Positions 25,544 through 33,408 of a stretch of 64,000 nucleotides of DNA are shown piece after piece. How positions within the stretch are numbered: position 1 is the stretch's first letter; each line of letters begins with the position of its first letter. The notes under the pieces were generated by a model. That model saw only the letters and a list, made by a program, of their open reading frames with translations, was not told the origin of the DNA and did no database searches. This DNA comes from Leisingera caerulea DSM 24564 (GTDB lineage: Bacteria > Pseudomonadota > Alphaproteobacteria > Rhodobacterales > Rhodobacteraceae): positions 162,357-226,356 of the forward strand of contig NZ_AXBI01000001.1 of assembly GCF_000473325.1 (NCBI RefSeq). The letters run 5' to 3'. The translations under genes were made by a program, and so were the position numbers.

Positions 25544-25667
25544 GGAACCCACCTTCGCCGATGCCATCCTCGACCGCATCGTCCACAACGCTTACCGCAT
25601 CAAACTCGAGGGCCAGTCCATGCGGAAAACCATCGCCGAAAAGGATGACGTAACACCTCAGACCTGA
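25544..25667 (+). pseudogene. IS21 IstB, C-terminal fragment fused to IS110 fragment
   Basis: The last 40 or so residues read TFADAILDRIVHNAYRI and GQSMRK, the typical end of the IS21 AAA+ helper IstB. The frame is fused to the IS110 fragment without a stop, apparently by deletion. Its IS21 terminus is at 21312-21415, displaced by inversion. Confidence 0.75.
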
Positions 25668-25678
25668 TACCCCGAAAC

Positions 25679-26487
25679 GGCATTGCCAAGTTGATCACGG
25701 GGTTCCGTCGGGATAGGCGGTCATCATGAAAACCGTGCCGACAATTCGACGCCTGAAGGGCTTTCGTTTTCCCCGCGAGATCATCTCCTATGCCGTCTGG
25801 GCTTACCATCGGTTTGCGCTGAGCACGGCAGATGTCGAGGATCTGCTGGCCGAACGCGGCGTGATGGTCAGCCGGGAAACCGTCCGGAACTGGGTGAACC
25901 GGTTTGGCCGCCATTTCGCCGATTGCATCAAGCGCGACAGGCCGGGCGCCAGTGACAAATGGCACTTGGATGAAGTCGTTGTTCCGATCAATGGCGTGAA
26001 GTTCTGGCTTTGGCGGGCAGTCGACGCGAATGGGAATGCGCTCGACATTCTCGTGCAAAAGCAACGTAATGCAAAGGCCGCCAGCCGGTTCTTGAAGCGG
26101 CTGATCGACCGGTTTGGCGCGCCGCGGGTCGTGATCACCGACAAGCTGCGCAGTTACATCAGGCCGATCCGCAACCTCGTGGCGAATGCTGATCATCGGG
26201 CGCACAAGGGCTTGAACAACCGGATCGAAGGATCCCATCGGCCAACCCGCAAGCGAGAGAAACTCATGGGGCGGTTCAAGTCACCCGGACAGGCTCAGAG
26301 ATTTCTGGACGCACATGACCAGATCAACATGTTCTTCCGTCCCCGCCGCTATCGTCTTACCGCCACATCGTACCGCCACGCCCGATCCGATGCCTTTGAT
26401 CTTTGGAACGGCTACGCACTCGAGATGACCGCATGACGGGCGCGGAGCAGGCCGCATTCAGCCGGGTGCAAATAAGTTGGCAATGCC
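25679..26487 (+). mobile_element. IS6-family element, copy B (809 bp)
   Basis: Same length and ends as copy A (GGCATTGCC at 25679, complement ending 26487), opposite orientation. Inner left flank CCCGAAAC mirrors copy A's outer flank. The outer right flank GCTGCCTG has no partner. The pair brackets about 3.45 kb containing bioMNY and the MOSC gene. Confidence 0.9.
25726..26436 (+). CDS. IS6-family transposase (copy B)
   Basis: 236 residues, identical to the protein at 21467-22177, with intact DDE motifs (WHLDEVV, ITDKLRSY, NRIEGSH). Two identical intact copies imply a recent duplication. Confidence 0.95.
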   Translation: MKTVPTIRRLKGFRFPREIISYAVWAYHRFALSTADVEDLLAERGVMVSRETVRNWVNRFGRHFADCIKRDRPGASDKWHLDEVVVPINGVKFWLWRAVDANGNALDILVQKQRNAKAASRFLKRLIDRFGAPRVVITDKLRSYIRPIRNLVANADHRAHKGLNNRIEGSHRPTRKREKLMGRFKSPGQAQRFLDAHDQINMFFRPRRYRLTATSYRHARSDAFDLWNGYALEMTA

Positions 26488-26557
26488 GCTGCCTGAGATT
26501 GTAAGGAGGATCAATTTGGCCATGCCCCACTGTCACATTAAGGATTGCCCCAATCAC

Positions 26558-27841
26558 CTAAAGCGCGCTCGCCCGTCTTCGGATGCCATAGGCAATCGAT
26601 TCCGACAAAAGTTGGGGAAACCCAGCTGGCAGGTTGTCCACGGTATTTTCCAAGGCCGGCTCTAGCTGCAGAACGATTTCCGACAGAACTTCTTCAGCTA
26701 GCGCAAGCCCATACCCCGCCGCCTTGGCAGCCTGCAGGAAATGCCGCGGCACAACCTCATTGATCCGGTAGTGCCCGTCCACGGCCATGGCGAGGCGCAT
26801 CCGGTTCTGGCGGATCTGTCCATCTTCAACGGCCTTCTGCGCACTCAACACATCATAGAGCGGCGTCATGCGGAAACCGCCAGGGTGCAGCGCGATGCTG
26901 AAATTCTTGGCATGCCCGTCCGTCGCCCCTAAGAGCCAGAACAGGACCTGTGCGCGGAAAAATGCGCGCTGATCAGCCTCCGGATCGTCGCTTCCGGTCA
27001 GCAGCCCGATCCCCTCCGCGATTCCCGGCCCGCCAACCATTTGATATTTCTGGCTGGGCGGCACGGAGAGCGCCTGGCAGAAGTCTTCCTGCGGGAGGCG
27101 GATCAACCGGCCACCCCTGGTCCAGCGCCTGTCAAACCGCGTCACCACAAGGCTTCGAACATCCTCGAAATCCATGATTTCGACCTCAGCCACATCCATG
27201 CCCATGGCGCGGCAAAAGCTCATGCAGAAGAACTCGTTTTCGACACTGTCGGAGAGATCAATACCTGCTGGGAGCACACCGAGCTGGGTCTTTAGGATAT
27301 GGGTCGTGGGGGTCATGCCCGAGGGCCGGATCCAATCGCCCTCACGGCGGAGCAGCGCGGTTTTCTCCTGCGCACCGGCTATGGAAATACGAAAGTCATC
27401 CTCTTCCTCAAGCCCCAGAGGAGCGCTCGCCAGATTGCGCAGCATGCCGGCAATTTGCGCTTCAGTGACAGGCTGGCCTTCGAGTGCACCCGTCCCGGAG
27501 ACATCGCCCGCGGCGAACTGCAGCGCCCCTACGCAGTCGCGCCCGATCTTCTCCAGCATGTGCCACACGTCAGTGCCGCCCGCGCGAACCCGTACGGCGA
27601 CACGCTCCCGGATTGCCTGATTGTCCGGAAGCAGATTTCCCAGATACGCGATGACGGGCCCGCCTTGGTGCGCCTCCTCGCGCAAAGGCAGGGAAAGCGA
27701 GATTGGCATGGCATGTTCCCAGGCCAGCCATTCCGGATCATAGGTAAAACTGATCGCGCCAGAACCCGCGAGACGCAGGGCACCAACCTGCCGCTCGTTC
27801 AGAAGCACCTGCATCACGCCGCCGCGCCCGCGTTTCGCCAT
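26558..27841 (-). CDS. hipA: HipA-family serine/threonine kinase toxin
   Basis: 427 residues, full length. N-terminal subdomain-1 (couple_hipA) covers about 10-110. The HipA kinase core follows: Gly-rich ATP loop GAQEKTA (about 156-162), catalytic Asp308 with Asn in DGHAKN, and metal-binding Asp in MTPLYDVLS (about 330). HipA toxins phosphorylate translation targets such as glutamyl-tRNA synthetase and cause growth arrest, and are neutralised by HipB. Its start overlaps the hipB stop. On a plasmid this pair can act in maintenance. The exact target is unknown. Confidence 0.93.
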   Translation of the reverse strand: MAKRGRGGVMQVLLNERQVGALRLAGSGAISFTYDPEWLAWEHAMPISLSLPLREEAHQGGPVIAYLGNLLPDNQAIRERVAVRVRAGGTDVWHMLEKIGRDCVGALQFAAGDVSGTGALEGQPVTEAQIAGMLRNLASAPLGLEEEDDFRISIAGAQEKTALLRREGDWIRPSGMTPTTHILKTQLGVLPAGIDLSDSVENEFFCMSFCRAMGMDVAEVEIMDFEDVRSLVVTRFDRRWTRGGRLIRLPQEDFCQALSVPPSQKYQMVGGPGIAEGIGLLTGSDDPEADQRAFFRAQVLFWLLGATDGHAKNFSIALHPGGFRMTPLYDVLSAQKAVEDGQIRQNRMRLAMAVDGHYRINEVVPRHFLQAAKAAGYGLALAEEVLSEIVLQLEPALENTVDNLPAGFPQLLSESIAYGIRRRASAL

Positions 27842-28086
27842 CAGAAGATATCCTCAATTTCAACCGAGCCGCCACGTTCAACTAACTGGAACTCGAGCCC
27901 GAGGGCAGCCATAACGGTCAGCACCGTGGCCAGTTTGGTTCCTGAATCGCCATTCTCGAGCGATGAAATAGTCGCGACACGCAAATTGGTGCGTGCGCTG
28001 ATATCGCTCTGTGTCCAGCCGCGCGCCTTGCGCGACCTGCGGAGTGCCTCGCCAATTTGTGAGGCTGTTCGTGCTGTGAGATCCAT
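27841..28086 (-). CDS. hipB: HipB-like antitoxin/autorepressor (Xre HTH)
   Basis: 81 residues: HTH_3 domain (IGEALRRSRKARGWTQSDIS, then LRVATISSLENGDSGTK) with a short C-terminal tail (LEFQLVERGG). It is the first gene of hipBA and overlaps hipA. Two matching palindromes lie just upstream and are its probable operators. Confidence 0.9.
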   Translation of the reverse strand: MDLTARTASQIGEALRRSRKARGWTQSDISARTNLRVATISSLENGDSGTKLATVLTVMAALGLEFQLVERGGSVEIEDIF

Positions 28087-28098
28087 GACGCGACCCTT

Positions 28099-28114
28099 TT
28101 ACGCTATAGCGTAA
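28099..28114 (-). promoter_or_regulatory. hipBA operator 1
   Basis: Perfect 16-bp palindrome TTACGCTATAGCGTAA, 13 bp upstream of the hipB start on the minus strand. It also holds a TATAGC -10-like element, so HipB binding would block the promoter (inference). Confidence 0.75.
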
Positions 28115-28125
28115 ATCAAACAAAA

Positions 28126-28141
28126 TTACGCTACAGCGTAA
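28126..28141 (-). promoter_or_regulatory. hipBA operator 2
   Basis: TTACGCTACAGCGTAA, differing from operator 1 at one base and spaced 27 bp centre to centre. Paired operators of this kind are normal for cooperative HipB repression. Confidence 0.75.
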
Positions 28142-28303
28142 TTCCCTAGACGCAGGATCTGTAATTTGCGGAGCTCGGCGGTGTTTCCTTTGAGGGTTTC
28201 AAGGATCTGTCCGCACTGATTGCTGTGAGGCAATCGTGCTGTAGCGGGCTTCACAAGGCCGAACGTTGCATTGACTCGAAGCGGGCTCCGACACGAAAGA
28301 CCG
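28142..28303. other. Non-coding region upstream of hipBA, no gene seen
   Basis: About 160 bp between the hipBA operators and a transposase remnant. No recognised coding sequence. Confidence 0.4.
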
Positions 28304-28513
28304 CCAAAACGTTTGCGACAGAGCCCTGAAAACAGCCATCTGCCGTTTCGAAAGCGGGAGAAAACCATGCACATGCAAGGCTTCCGATCTCCCGGCAACC
28401 TGCAGCGATTCATTACCGTTCACTCCGCCATCCGAAACTATTTCTCCGTTCCTGCCAGCCGCCGCAACGCCCTTGCCATTCGATATCGTCGCCTCGAAAC
28501 TATCGACACCTGA
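28304..28513 (+). pseudogene. IS6-family transposase, C-terminal remnant
   Basis: The frame reads RLRQSPENSHLPFRKREKTM, MQGFRSPGNLQRFITVHSA and ALAIRYRRLETIDT. The ENSH-x-PxR-x-RE-x-x-M-x-x-F-x-S pattern is the Glu region and C-terminus of IS6-type transposases. There is no N-terminal domain and no paired ends. It differs from the other IS6 copies here. Confidence 0.65.
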
Positions 28514-28653
28514 AGCGCCGCTGCGAGCATAGCCTGAAATCCGCAACCCCAGGGGCCATTTCTCAGCAACACCTCTTTAACGTGACATCACCCATTTGCC
28601 TTCCGCTTGCGATGTAGGCATGTTCGGTACACGAAGTGATCGGGGAGCCAGCG

Positions 28654-28872
28654 ATGGCAGAGAAGACAAATGCGCTGCAGGACGGCTTCCTGACTGCGCT
28701 TGAGTTACAGAAGGTGCCGGCGACGGTTTTCTTGGTCAATGGTGTCAGACTGCAGGGCCATGTGGTGCGCCACGATCGCTATTCTCTCGCCCTGCAGCGG
28801 GCGGAACAGACCCAAATCGTTCTCAAATCTTCGATTTCTACGATCATGTCGAACGACGAATTAACTCTCTGA
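28654..28872 (+). CDS. hfq: Divergent accessory Hfq-like RNA chaperone
   Basis: 72 residues; ATG preceded by GGGGAG at 7 bp. The Sm1 motif is clear (LQDGFLTALELQKVPATVFLVNGVRLQG style), and Sm2 reads IVLKSSISTIM. Compared with E. coli Hfq, the proximal-face triad Tyr55-Lys56-His57 is Leu57-Lys58-Ser59, and the rim arginines (RRER) are replaced by LELQ. Asp41 and an aromatic at 43 are retained. The fold is probably kept, but RNA-binding preferences should differ. It is surrounded by IS6 debris next to hipBA, so it is a mobile second Hfq rather than the housekeeping gene, which is normally next to hflX/miaA (family knowledge). Confidence 0.8.
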   Translation: MAEKTNALQDGFLTALELQKVPATVFLVNGVRLQGHVVRHDRYSLALQRAEQTQIVLKSSISTIMSNDELTL

Positions 28873-28875
28873 GGG

Positions 28876-29153
28876 GGCGCCGAGCTGTTTGGGCGTGATT
28901 GAGAAGGTCGAGACCTCGGCCTGTCATGCGCTCGTTTCGGCAGCATAGCCGTTCCAGAGACCGAAAGCATCGGCCTTGGCGTGGTGGTACAAAACGGCGG
29001 AAAGTTGATAGCTGCGAGGACGAAAGCCGCGCCCATCATCGGATTTTCGTGCCCGGACCGTCAGCCCGACGGCGTACGGGCGGGGCTGCCCGCCTGCAGT
29101 CTTCTGGCGCAGCGGCCCAAGCAGATGCCCCGGAAGGGGTCCGTTGCATTAAC
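28876..29153 (-). mobile_element. IS6-family debris: tnp 3' end and solo terminal repeat
   Basis: 28923-29030 aligns, with many substitutions, to the 3' end of the minus-strand IS6 transposase of copy A (TCATGCG, GCCGTTCCAGAGA). 28876-28921 resembles the remnant at 21260. 29137-29153 is an exact copy of the 17-bp end of the IS6 element at 16369. At least two different IS6 types have therefore been here. Nothing is intact. Confidence 0.6.
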
Positions 29154-29173
29154 GGTCTGAATGTCCGAGCCGG

Positions 29174-29491
29174 TCAGAAGCTATTGGCGTTTCGAGCCAA
29201 TAACAGAACTGCGCGAGGCCCTCGGCCTGCCTGCCGTTCACGCACCCGGTGACGAGCGCTTTCAAACTTCAGCAAGGCTACAGTAAGCAGGTTCAGAGCC
29301 TTGTCGCGACGATTGTACAGTTCGCGGATGCGGGAGCCAGGGTGTCCGATGCTCCAATAGCTGTGCCGATGAGCCTGGGGAACGAGTTCGGATGCTTTTA
29401 TAACTGCGGCGCGCCAGTCGGCCTCGGCTTTCTCGAAACGCAGGCTCGCTCTCACAAGAACGGAACGTCGCAACTGAAGGTCGGGGTGCAT
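29174..29491 (-). CDS. Hypothetical protein, basic helical
   Basis: 105 residues beginning MHPDLQLRRSVLVRASLRF, chosen because CAGGAGG precedes the ATG by 5 bp. It is rich in Arg/Ala/Leu, predicted mainly helical, with a middle segment SYWSIGHPGSRIRELYNRRD. No signal peptide or membrane segment. I do not recognise the family. The strong ribosome-binding site makes it more likely real than a chance frame, but it sits between an IS6 end and a hipA fragment. Confidence 0.5.
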   Translation of the reverse strand: MHPDLQLRRSVLVRASLRFEKAEADWRAAVIKASELVPQAHRHSYWSIGHPGSRIRELYNRRDKALNLLTVALLKFESARHRVRERQAGRGPRAVLLLARNANSF

Positions 29492-29702
29492 GTTTGCCTC
29501 CTGCAGTCTGAGCGAACCGAAAGACGGACTCGCTCCTGAAGCGTAGCCAACCTGGCCGGATCCGGTCAACGCCCGCTTCAGGAGTGCTGGGCAGCATGCT
29601 GCTCATCGGTGTTTCAGGTCCGTTCGACCCCGGCCGCCTCCATTTCCGCCACGCTAGGGGCGGGTTCGGACATCAGGCCGCGTCGTGGTCCGGTGCCGGG
29701 CT

Positions 29703-30495
29703 TACATCCACAACTACACATCTCATCAAGACACAGATCGGCGAGCTGCCCGGCGGCATCGATCTCTCAGACAGCGTCGAGAACGAATACTACTGCCTCA
29801 AACTCACAGAAGCCCTCGGCCTGCCGGTGAACAACGCCGCCATTGAAACCTTCGGGGATACCAAAGCCCTTGTGATAGAGCGTTTCGACCGCCGTTGGAC
29901 AAGGGACGGACGCCTCCTGCGCCTGCCGCAGGAAGACTGCTGCCAGGCTTTGTCCGTACCGCCAACCCTGAAATACCAGAATGAGGGCGGACCGGGCATG
30001 GCCGACGTACTCAGCCTGCTCAAAGGCAGCGATACACCCCTCGAAGATCAGGCAACCTTCCTGAAGGCTCAAATGATCTTCTGGCTGATCGGCGCAACAG
30101 ACGGCCATGCCAAGAACTTCAGCGTGTTCCTCAGTCCGGGTGGCAGCTACCGCATGACCCCGCTCTATGACATCCTGACTGCCCAGCCTGCGCTGAACAC
30201 CCGCCAGATCGAGCGCAAGCGAATGAAAATGGCGATGTCGGTGGGCAACAGCCGCCATTATCGCTTCGACCAGATTCACGGGCGGCATTTCATGCAAATG
30301 GCCATGCGGGCGGGGCTCTCGAAAAAACGTGCGCGCAGCCTCATTGAAGACATTGCAGAGCGTGCGCCCAAGGCGCTCGAAACAGCCGCAGAGTCCATGC
30401 CGGCGGGTTTCCCAACCGATGTAATTGAAGCCATCAGTGAGGCCGTCTACGGGCGCCTGAGCGGATTGCAATCGGCGACTGCCCTTGAGGGCTAG
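29703..30495 (+). pseudogene. hipA, truncated second copy (C-terminal 265 residues)
   Basis: Homology to HipA begins at TSTTTHLIKTQIGELPGGIDLSDSVENE, matching about residue 177 onward of the hipA at 26558. Catalytic GATDGHAKN and MTPLYDILT remain, but the N-terminal domain and the ATP-loop (GAQEKTA) are missing. There is no adjacent hipB. The two proteins are similar but not identical, so this is an older paralogue rather than a recent duplicate. An ATG at 29584 gives an open frame through unrelated sequence. The fragment is presumed inactive. Confidence 0.75.
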
Positions 30496-30613
30496 TACGC
30501 CACAAGCGGCTGCCTGCGCGAAACAACCCACTCCAGCACCGGCAGCACAAAAAGGACAACCTCAGCAGAACAGCACGAAACCAGATACCGACTGGCCGTG
30601 GCTCGCTAGCGGA

Positions 30614-30988
30614 TCATTCCCGGTCTCCCTCCCCAGATCCGGGCTTGTAAGACAGGTAGAGATCACCGCTTTCGCGCATGCTGACCTCTGGAGCGTTGTG
30701 CTCGCCAGCGGTTTCCGCGTCTGTCGCATGCGGGTGCCGGTTCAATACCTGCTCGTAATCATAAGCCGCAGCCTTGGCCTCCTCACGGATCCGGCCGGAA
30801 CTGGCATTCAGGCAATTCAGGTAGACCTCCACGTCCGCAAAGTAGAGGCGGTATTGCTCCCGCAATTCGGCACCGGTGAACCCGGCATCTTCCAGATAGG
30901 CCAGTTCCGGCCGCACCGGTTCGACACAGGCTTGCGCAGCCAGGTTTCCCGGCACCGCTGCAAGGGCAAGCGCCATCAAAAGCCGCAT
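30614..30988 (-). CDS. Small secreted protein of unknown function, T4SS-adjacent
   Basis: 124 residues. Start chosen at MRLLMALALAAVPGNLAAQA, preceded by GAGGAAGG. Cleavable Sec signal peptide ending near NLAAQA; the mature part has Cys pairs (ACVEPVRPEL, LNCLNAS) and is acidic with helical segments. It lies downstream of another exported protein on the minus strand, divergent from the virB operon. Function not recognised; possibly a transfer-region accessory protein. Confidence 0.6.
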   Translation of the reverse strand: MRLLMALALAAVPGNLAAQACVEPVRPELAYLEDAGFTGAELREQYRLYFADVEVYLNCLNASSGRIREEAKAAAYDYEQVLNRHPHATDAETAGEHNAPEVSMRESGDLYLSYKPGSGEGDRE

Positions 30989-31116
30989 GCTCACATTTCC
31001 TTCCTCTTTTGTGCTGAAAGCCCGATTAAGCCCGGCTGATGTCCGGCGAACCTCGGAGACCCAAGGTCTGGAATGTGCCGCAATCATTGAGACTCGACCT
31101 TTCAACGGCACAGGTC

Positions 31117-31884
31117 TTAGTAATAGACGAGCTCGGACCCGGTATTGCCCTCGTAGTCCTTCCACTCGACACCAACCGCCCGGATGCGGCCGCCTTCCGG
31201 GCATCCCTTGACGGTTGGCATCACATAGCTTGGCACACCGCGCGCGCTGTAGCCATGCCAGGAAAAGCCGCCCTGAACGCCGTAGGTGCCGACCTGGGTG
31301 CTGTCGATCTCCCCGCAATAATCCTTCTCCCTCCGCGCTTCGAACTTAACATGGTAGACGCGGATGGAGCGGACAAAATCGAATGCGGGATCGCTAATGT
31401 CGATGTCGGCACGCCCGTTTTCCATGGAATAGTCTCCAGCCAGCTCCAGCATCCCGGTTGGAGGTGCTCCATCGTGCTTCAGCTGGCTGAGGACCGCCGG
31501 AAACAGCTCGGCGCGAGGCTTGCGAATCGTGACTGATGCCAGGTCCACAGTTCCCAGTTGCGGCAGTATCCCTGCAGGGTTCAGACTATCGCTGAATGCG
31601 GCGTCATAGAGGCGCTGTGCGGGGCTGGCCGATTGTCCGGGGCCAAAGGACGCTCCCATCGGGCAACGCCAGATCTGCAAAGGCGGTTCAATCGGAAATG
31701 GTGTGATCCGGCGGATGAACTCTGCACGCGCCTCGCCGCACTCTGCCGAGGCCGGCCAACCGCCTGAAAGGCAGAGCAAAATCGCGCAATCGATCGGCGC
31801 CGCCTCCGTGCGCGAAATTCCGCCTATTACCGCTGAAGCTGCTAGCAGCCCGGCCGCTACCGTTTTACGTGTTCTGCAAATCAT
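31117..31884 (-). CDS. Conserved exported protein of alphaproteobacterial T4SS regions
   Basis: 255 residues. N-terminal signal peptide (TVAAGLLAASAVIGGISRTEA), then APIDCAILLCLSGGWPASAEC and RRITPFPIEPPLQIWRCPMG. Similar Cys-rich proteins are commonly encoded beside virB loci in Rhodobacteraceae plasmids (from memory of such loci, not a search). The remainder contains VYHVKFEARREKDYCGE and a C-terminal VEWKDYEG. Probably periplasmic. Divergent from the virB operon and likely co-transcribed with 30614-30988. Confidence 0.65.
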   Translation of the reverse strand: MICRTRKTVAAGLLAASAVIGGISRTEAAPIDCAILLCLSGGWPASAECGEARAEFIRRITPFPIEPPLQIWRCPMGASFGPGQSASPAQRLYDAAFSDSLNPAGILPQLGTVDLASVTIRKPRAELFPAVLSQLKHDGAPPTGMLELAGDYSMENGRADIDISDPAFDFVRSIRVYHVKFEARREKDYCGEIDSTQVGTYGVQGGFSWHGYSARGVPSYVMPTVKGCPEGGRIRAVGVEWKDYEGNTGSELVYY

Positions 31885-32142
31885 ATGCGCGATCCAAAAT
31901 CATGTTACTCAACTCAAGAATGTCCAAACGCTCTAATACACGTTGGCTGGCGGAGCGTTACCCGACGGACGATGCCTGCGTCCACCCGATTTTCCAAAGT
32001 TGGCACGTTTAGCGGATTCGCGCTTACGTCATTTTCGCCTTTTATCTTTTTGCGCTTTTTTGCATTTAGCGCTTTCCTCTTGGAGTGGAATGTGATTCAA
32101 AGCTAACTGCACCTGTCATCGTATTTCGGCAGGTGAGGATAG
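31885..32142. promoter_or_regulatory. Divergent intergenic region upstream of virB operon
   Basis: 258 bp, with a T-rich tract near 32040-32060 and locally low GC. It should hold the promoters for the two exported-protein genes (minus) and for the transfer operon (plus). No specific operator identified. Confidence 0.4.
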
Positions 32143-32436
32143 ATGCGAATTAACCGACCAGTAGTTACCAGCGATGCACTTCCTTCATTTTTCAAGAAGG
32201 GCGGCCGGGTTGAATACCGCCCCATTAACACACCAAAAGGCTGGCAGTGGGAACTGTGGGCCATCTCTCCGGACGGCCATGAGGAGATTGTCACCTCCTC
32301 GAAGACCGGCGGCCCGCGGGTTTTCAAAACAGCGGATGCATTGCTGGCCTTCCACATCCGGAACAACCCCGGCGCCAACGGCTTGTTCATCCCGATCCCC
32401 GACGACAGCGGTCAAGAAAGCACCGGCGGCAGCTAA
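32143..32436 (+). CDS. Small hypothetical protein at head of virB operon
   Basis: 97 residues, soluble, with PRVFKTADALLAFHI in the C-terminal half. No signal sequence. The ATG lies just after an AGGTGAGGA-type site. It overlaps or abuts the start region of the VirB1-like gene. Possibly a regulator or small transfer accessory; family not recognised. Confidence 0.55.
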   Translation: MRINRPVVTSDALPSFFKKGGRVEYRPINTPKGWQWELWAISPDGHEEIVTSSKTGGPRVFKTADALLAFHIRNNPGANGLFIPIPDDSGQESTGGS

Positions 32437-33082
32437 AGGGCGCCCATCGGCATTCTTGTTGGCTGCTGTACTAGGAGTGGCGTCAGCCGCTCCCGCCTCA
32501 GCCGGAAAGCTCAGCCGGCAGGCATTTGAAGCCATTGCCGAAAACTGCGCTCCGGGCGTCGCGCTCCATATCCTGGAGAAGATTGTCCGTTCAGAGAGCG
32601 GATTCAACCCGTTCGCCATCGGTGTGAATGGCCCGGACCGCCGGAGCTATGCCCCGGCCAGCGCTGCCGAGGCGGCCATAGTGTCGCGCGAGATGATTTT
32701 TAAGGGCGAGTCCATCGACATGGGCCTCGGCCAGATTAACAGCGCCAACCTCGCCTGGCTGAGGCTCACCCCGGAAACCGTCTTTGATCCCTGCAAGAAC
32801 CTTGAAGCCTCTGCCAAGGTTCTGCGCGACGGGTATGAGCGCGCGCGGGAGGCAGGCGCATCCAGAGAGGATGCGCTGGGGCAAGCCCTCTCGGCCTACA
32901 ACACCGGCTCGTTCACACGCGGTTTCACAAACGGTTATGTGGCGCGCGTGCTGGGCGGGAACGGGACAGGCCGTCAACATTCTGCAGATCGCCCCCCCGT
33001 AACAGCAGCTGCCGCGGATGCGGCAACCCGCTGGGATGTGTTCGGAAGCTCCGGCACATCCGCAGCACTTGTATTTCAATAG
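32336..33082 (+). CDS. virB1: VirB1-like lytic transglycosylase
   Basis: SLT domain with catalytic Glu in IVRSESGFNPFAIGVNG, then MGLGQINSANLAWL and ALSAYNTGSFTRGF. A signal peptide (FLLAAVLGVASAAPASA) precedes the mature enzyme. The start is uncertain: the ATG at 32336 overlaps the upstream gene, while TTG at 32456 or 32459 would begin directly at the signal peptide. VirB1 opens peptidoglycan for T4SS assembly. First machine component of the operon. Confidence 0.82.
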   Translation: MHCWPSTSGTTPAPTACSSRSPTTAVKKAPAAAKGRPSAFLLAAVLGVASAAPASAGKLSRQAFEAIAENCAPGVALHILEKIVRSESGFNPFAIGVNGPDRRSYAPASAAEAAIVSREMIFKGESIDMGLGQINSANLAWLRLTPETVFDPCKNLEASAKVLRDGYERAREAGASREDALGQALSAYNTGSFTRGFTNGYVARVLGGNGTGRQHSADRPPVTAAAADAATRWDVFGSSGTSAALVFQ

Positions 33083-33093
33083 AGGAGACCTTC

Positions 33094-33381
33094 ATGCGAA
33101 CCGATTTCGCAAAACGCCGCAAATTTGCGGCGCCCATAGTCATGGCCGCCATCCTGACCCTGGCCGCACAGCCGGCCGCGGCTGCGGGCTTCACGGATTT
33201 CTTCAACAACATCGTCGATGAGTTCAACAACGCCAAACAGCCGCTGGCCCTCATCGGGCTCATGCTGGTGGGCGTCGGCTGGCTCTTCAACTTCGTCGAC
33301 CTGCGGCGGGCAGGCTGGGTCGTGGGCGGCATCGTCCTGATCTACGCCTCGACCGATGTGCTGTCGATGATCACCGCTTAA
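33094..33381 (+). CDS. virB2: VirB2-like major pilin
   Basis: 95 residues with a long cleavable signal (about 1-30, ending QPAAAAG) and two hydrophobic segments (PLALIGLMLVGVGWLFNFV and GWVVGGIVLIYAS), as in TrbC/VirB2 pilins. GAGGAG lies 6 bp before the ATG. It forms the conjugative pilus. Confidence 0.88.
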   Translation: MRTDFAKRRKFAAPIVMAAILTLAAQPAAAAGFTDFFNNIVDEFNNAKQPLALIGLMLVGVGWLFNFVDLRRAGWVVGGIVLIYASTDVLSMITA

Positions 33382-33408
33382 GCAGCCGGAACGGAAAAGG
33401 GAGGCCAC

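Noticed and set aside
29584..29702. 5' extension of the truncated hipA to an ATG at 29584
   Set aside because: The translated extension shows no HipA similarity and no antitoxin partner.
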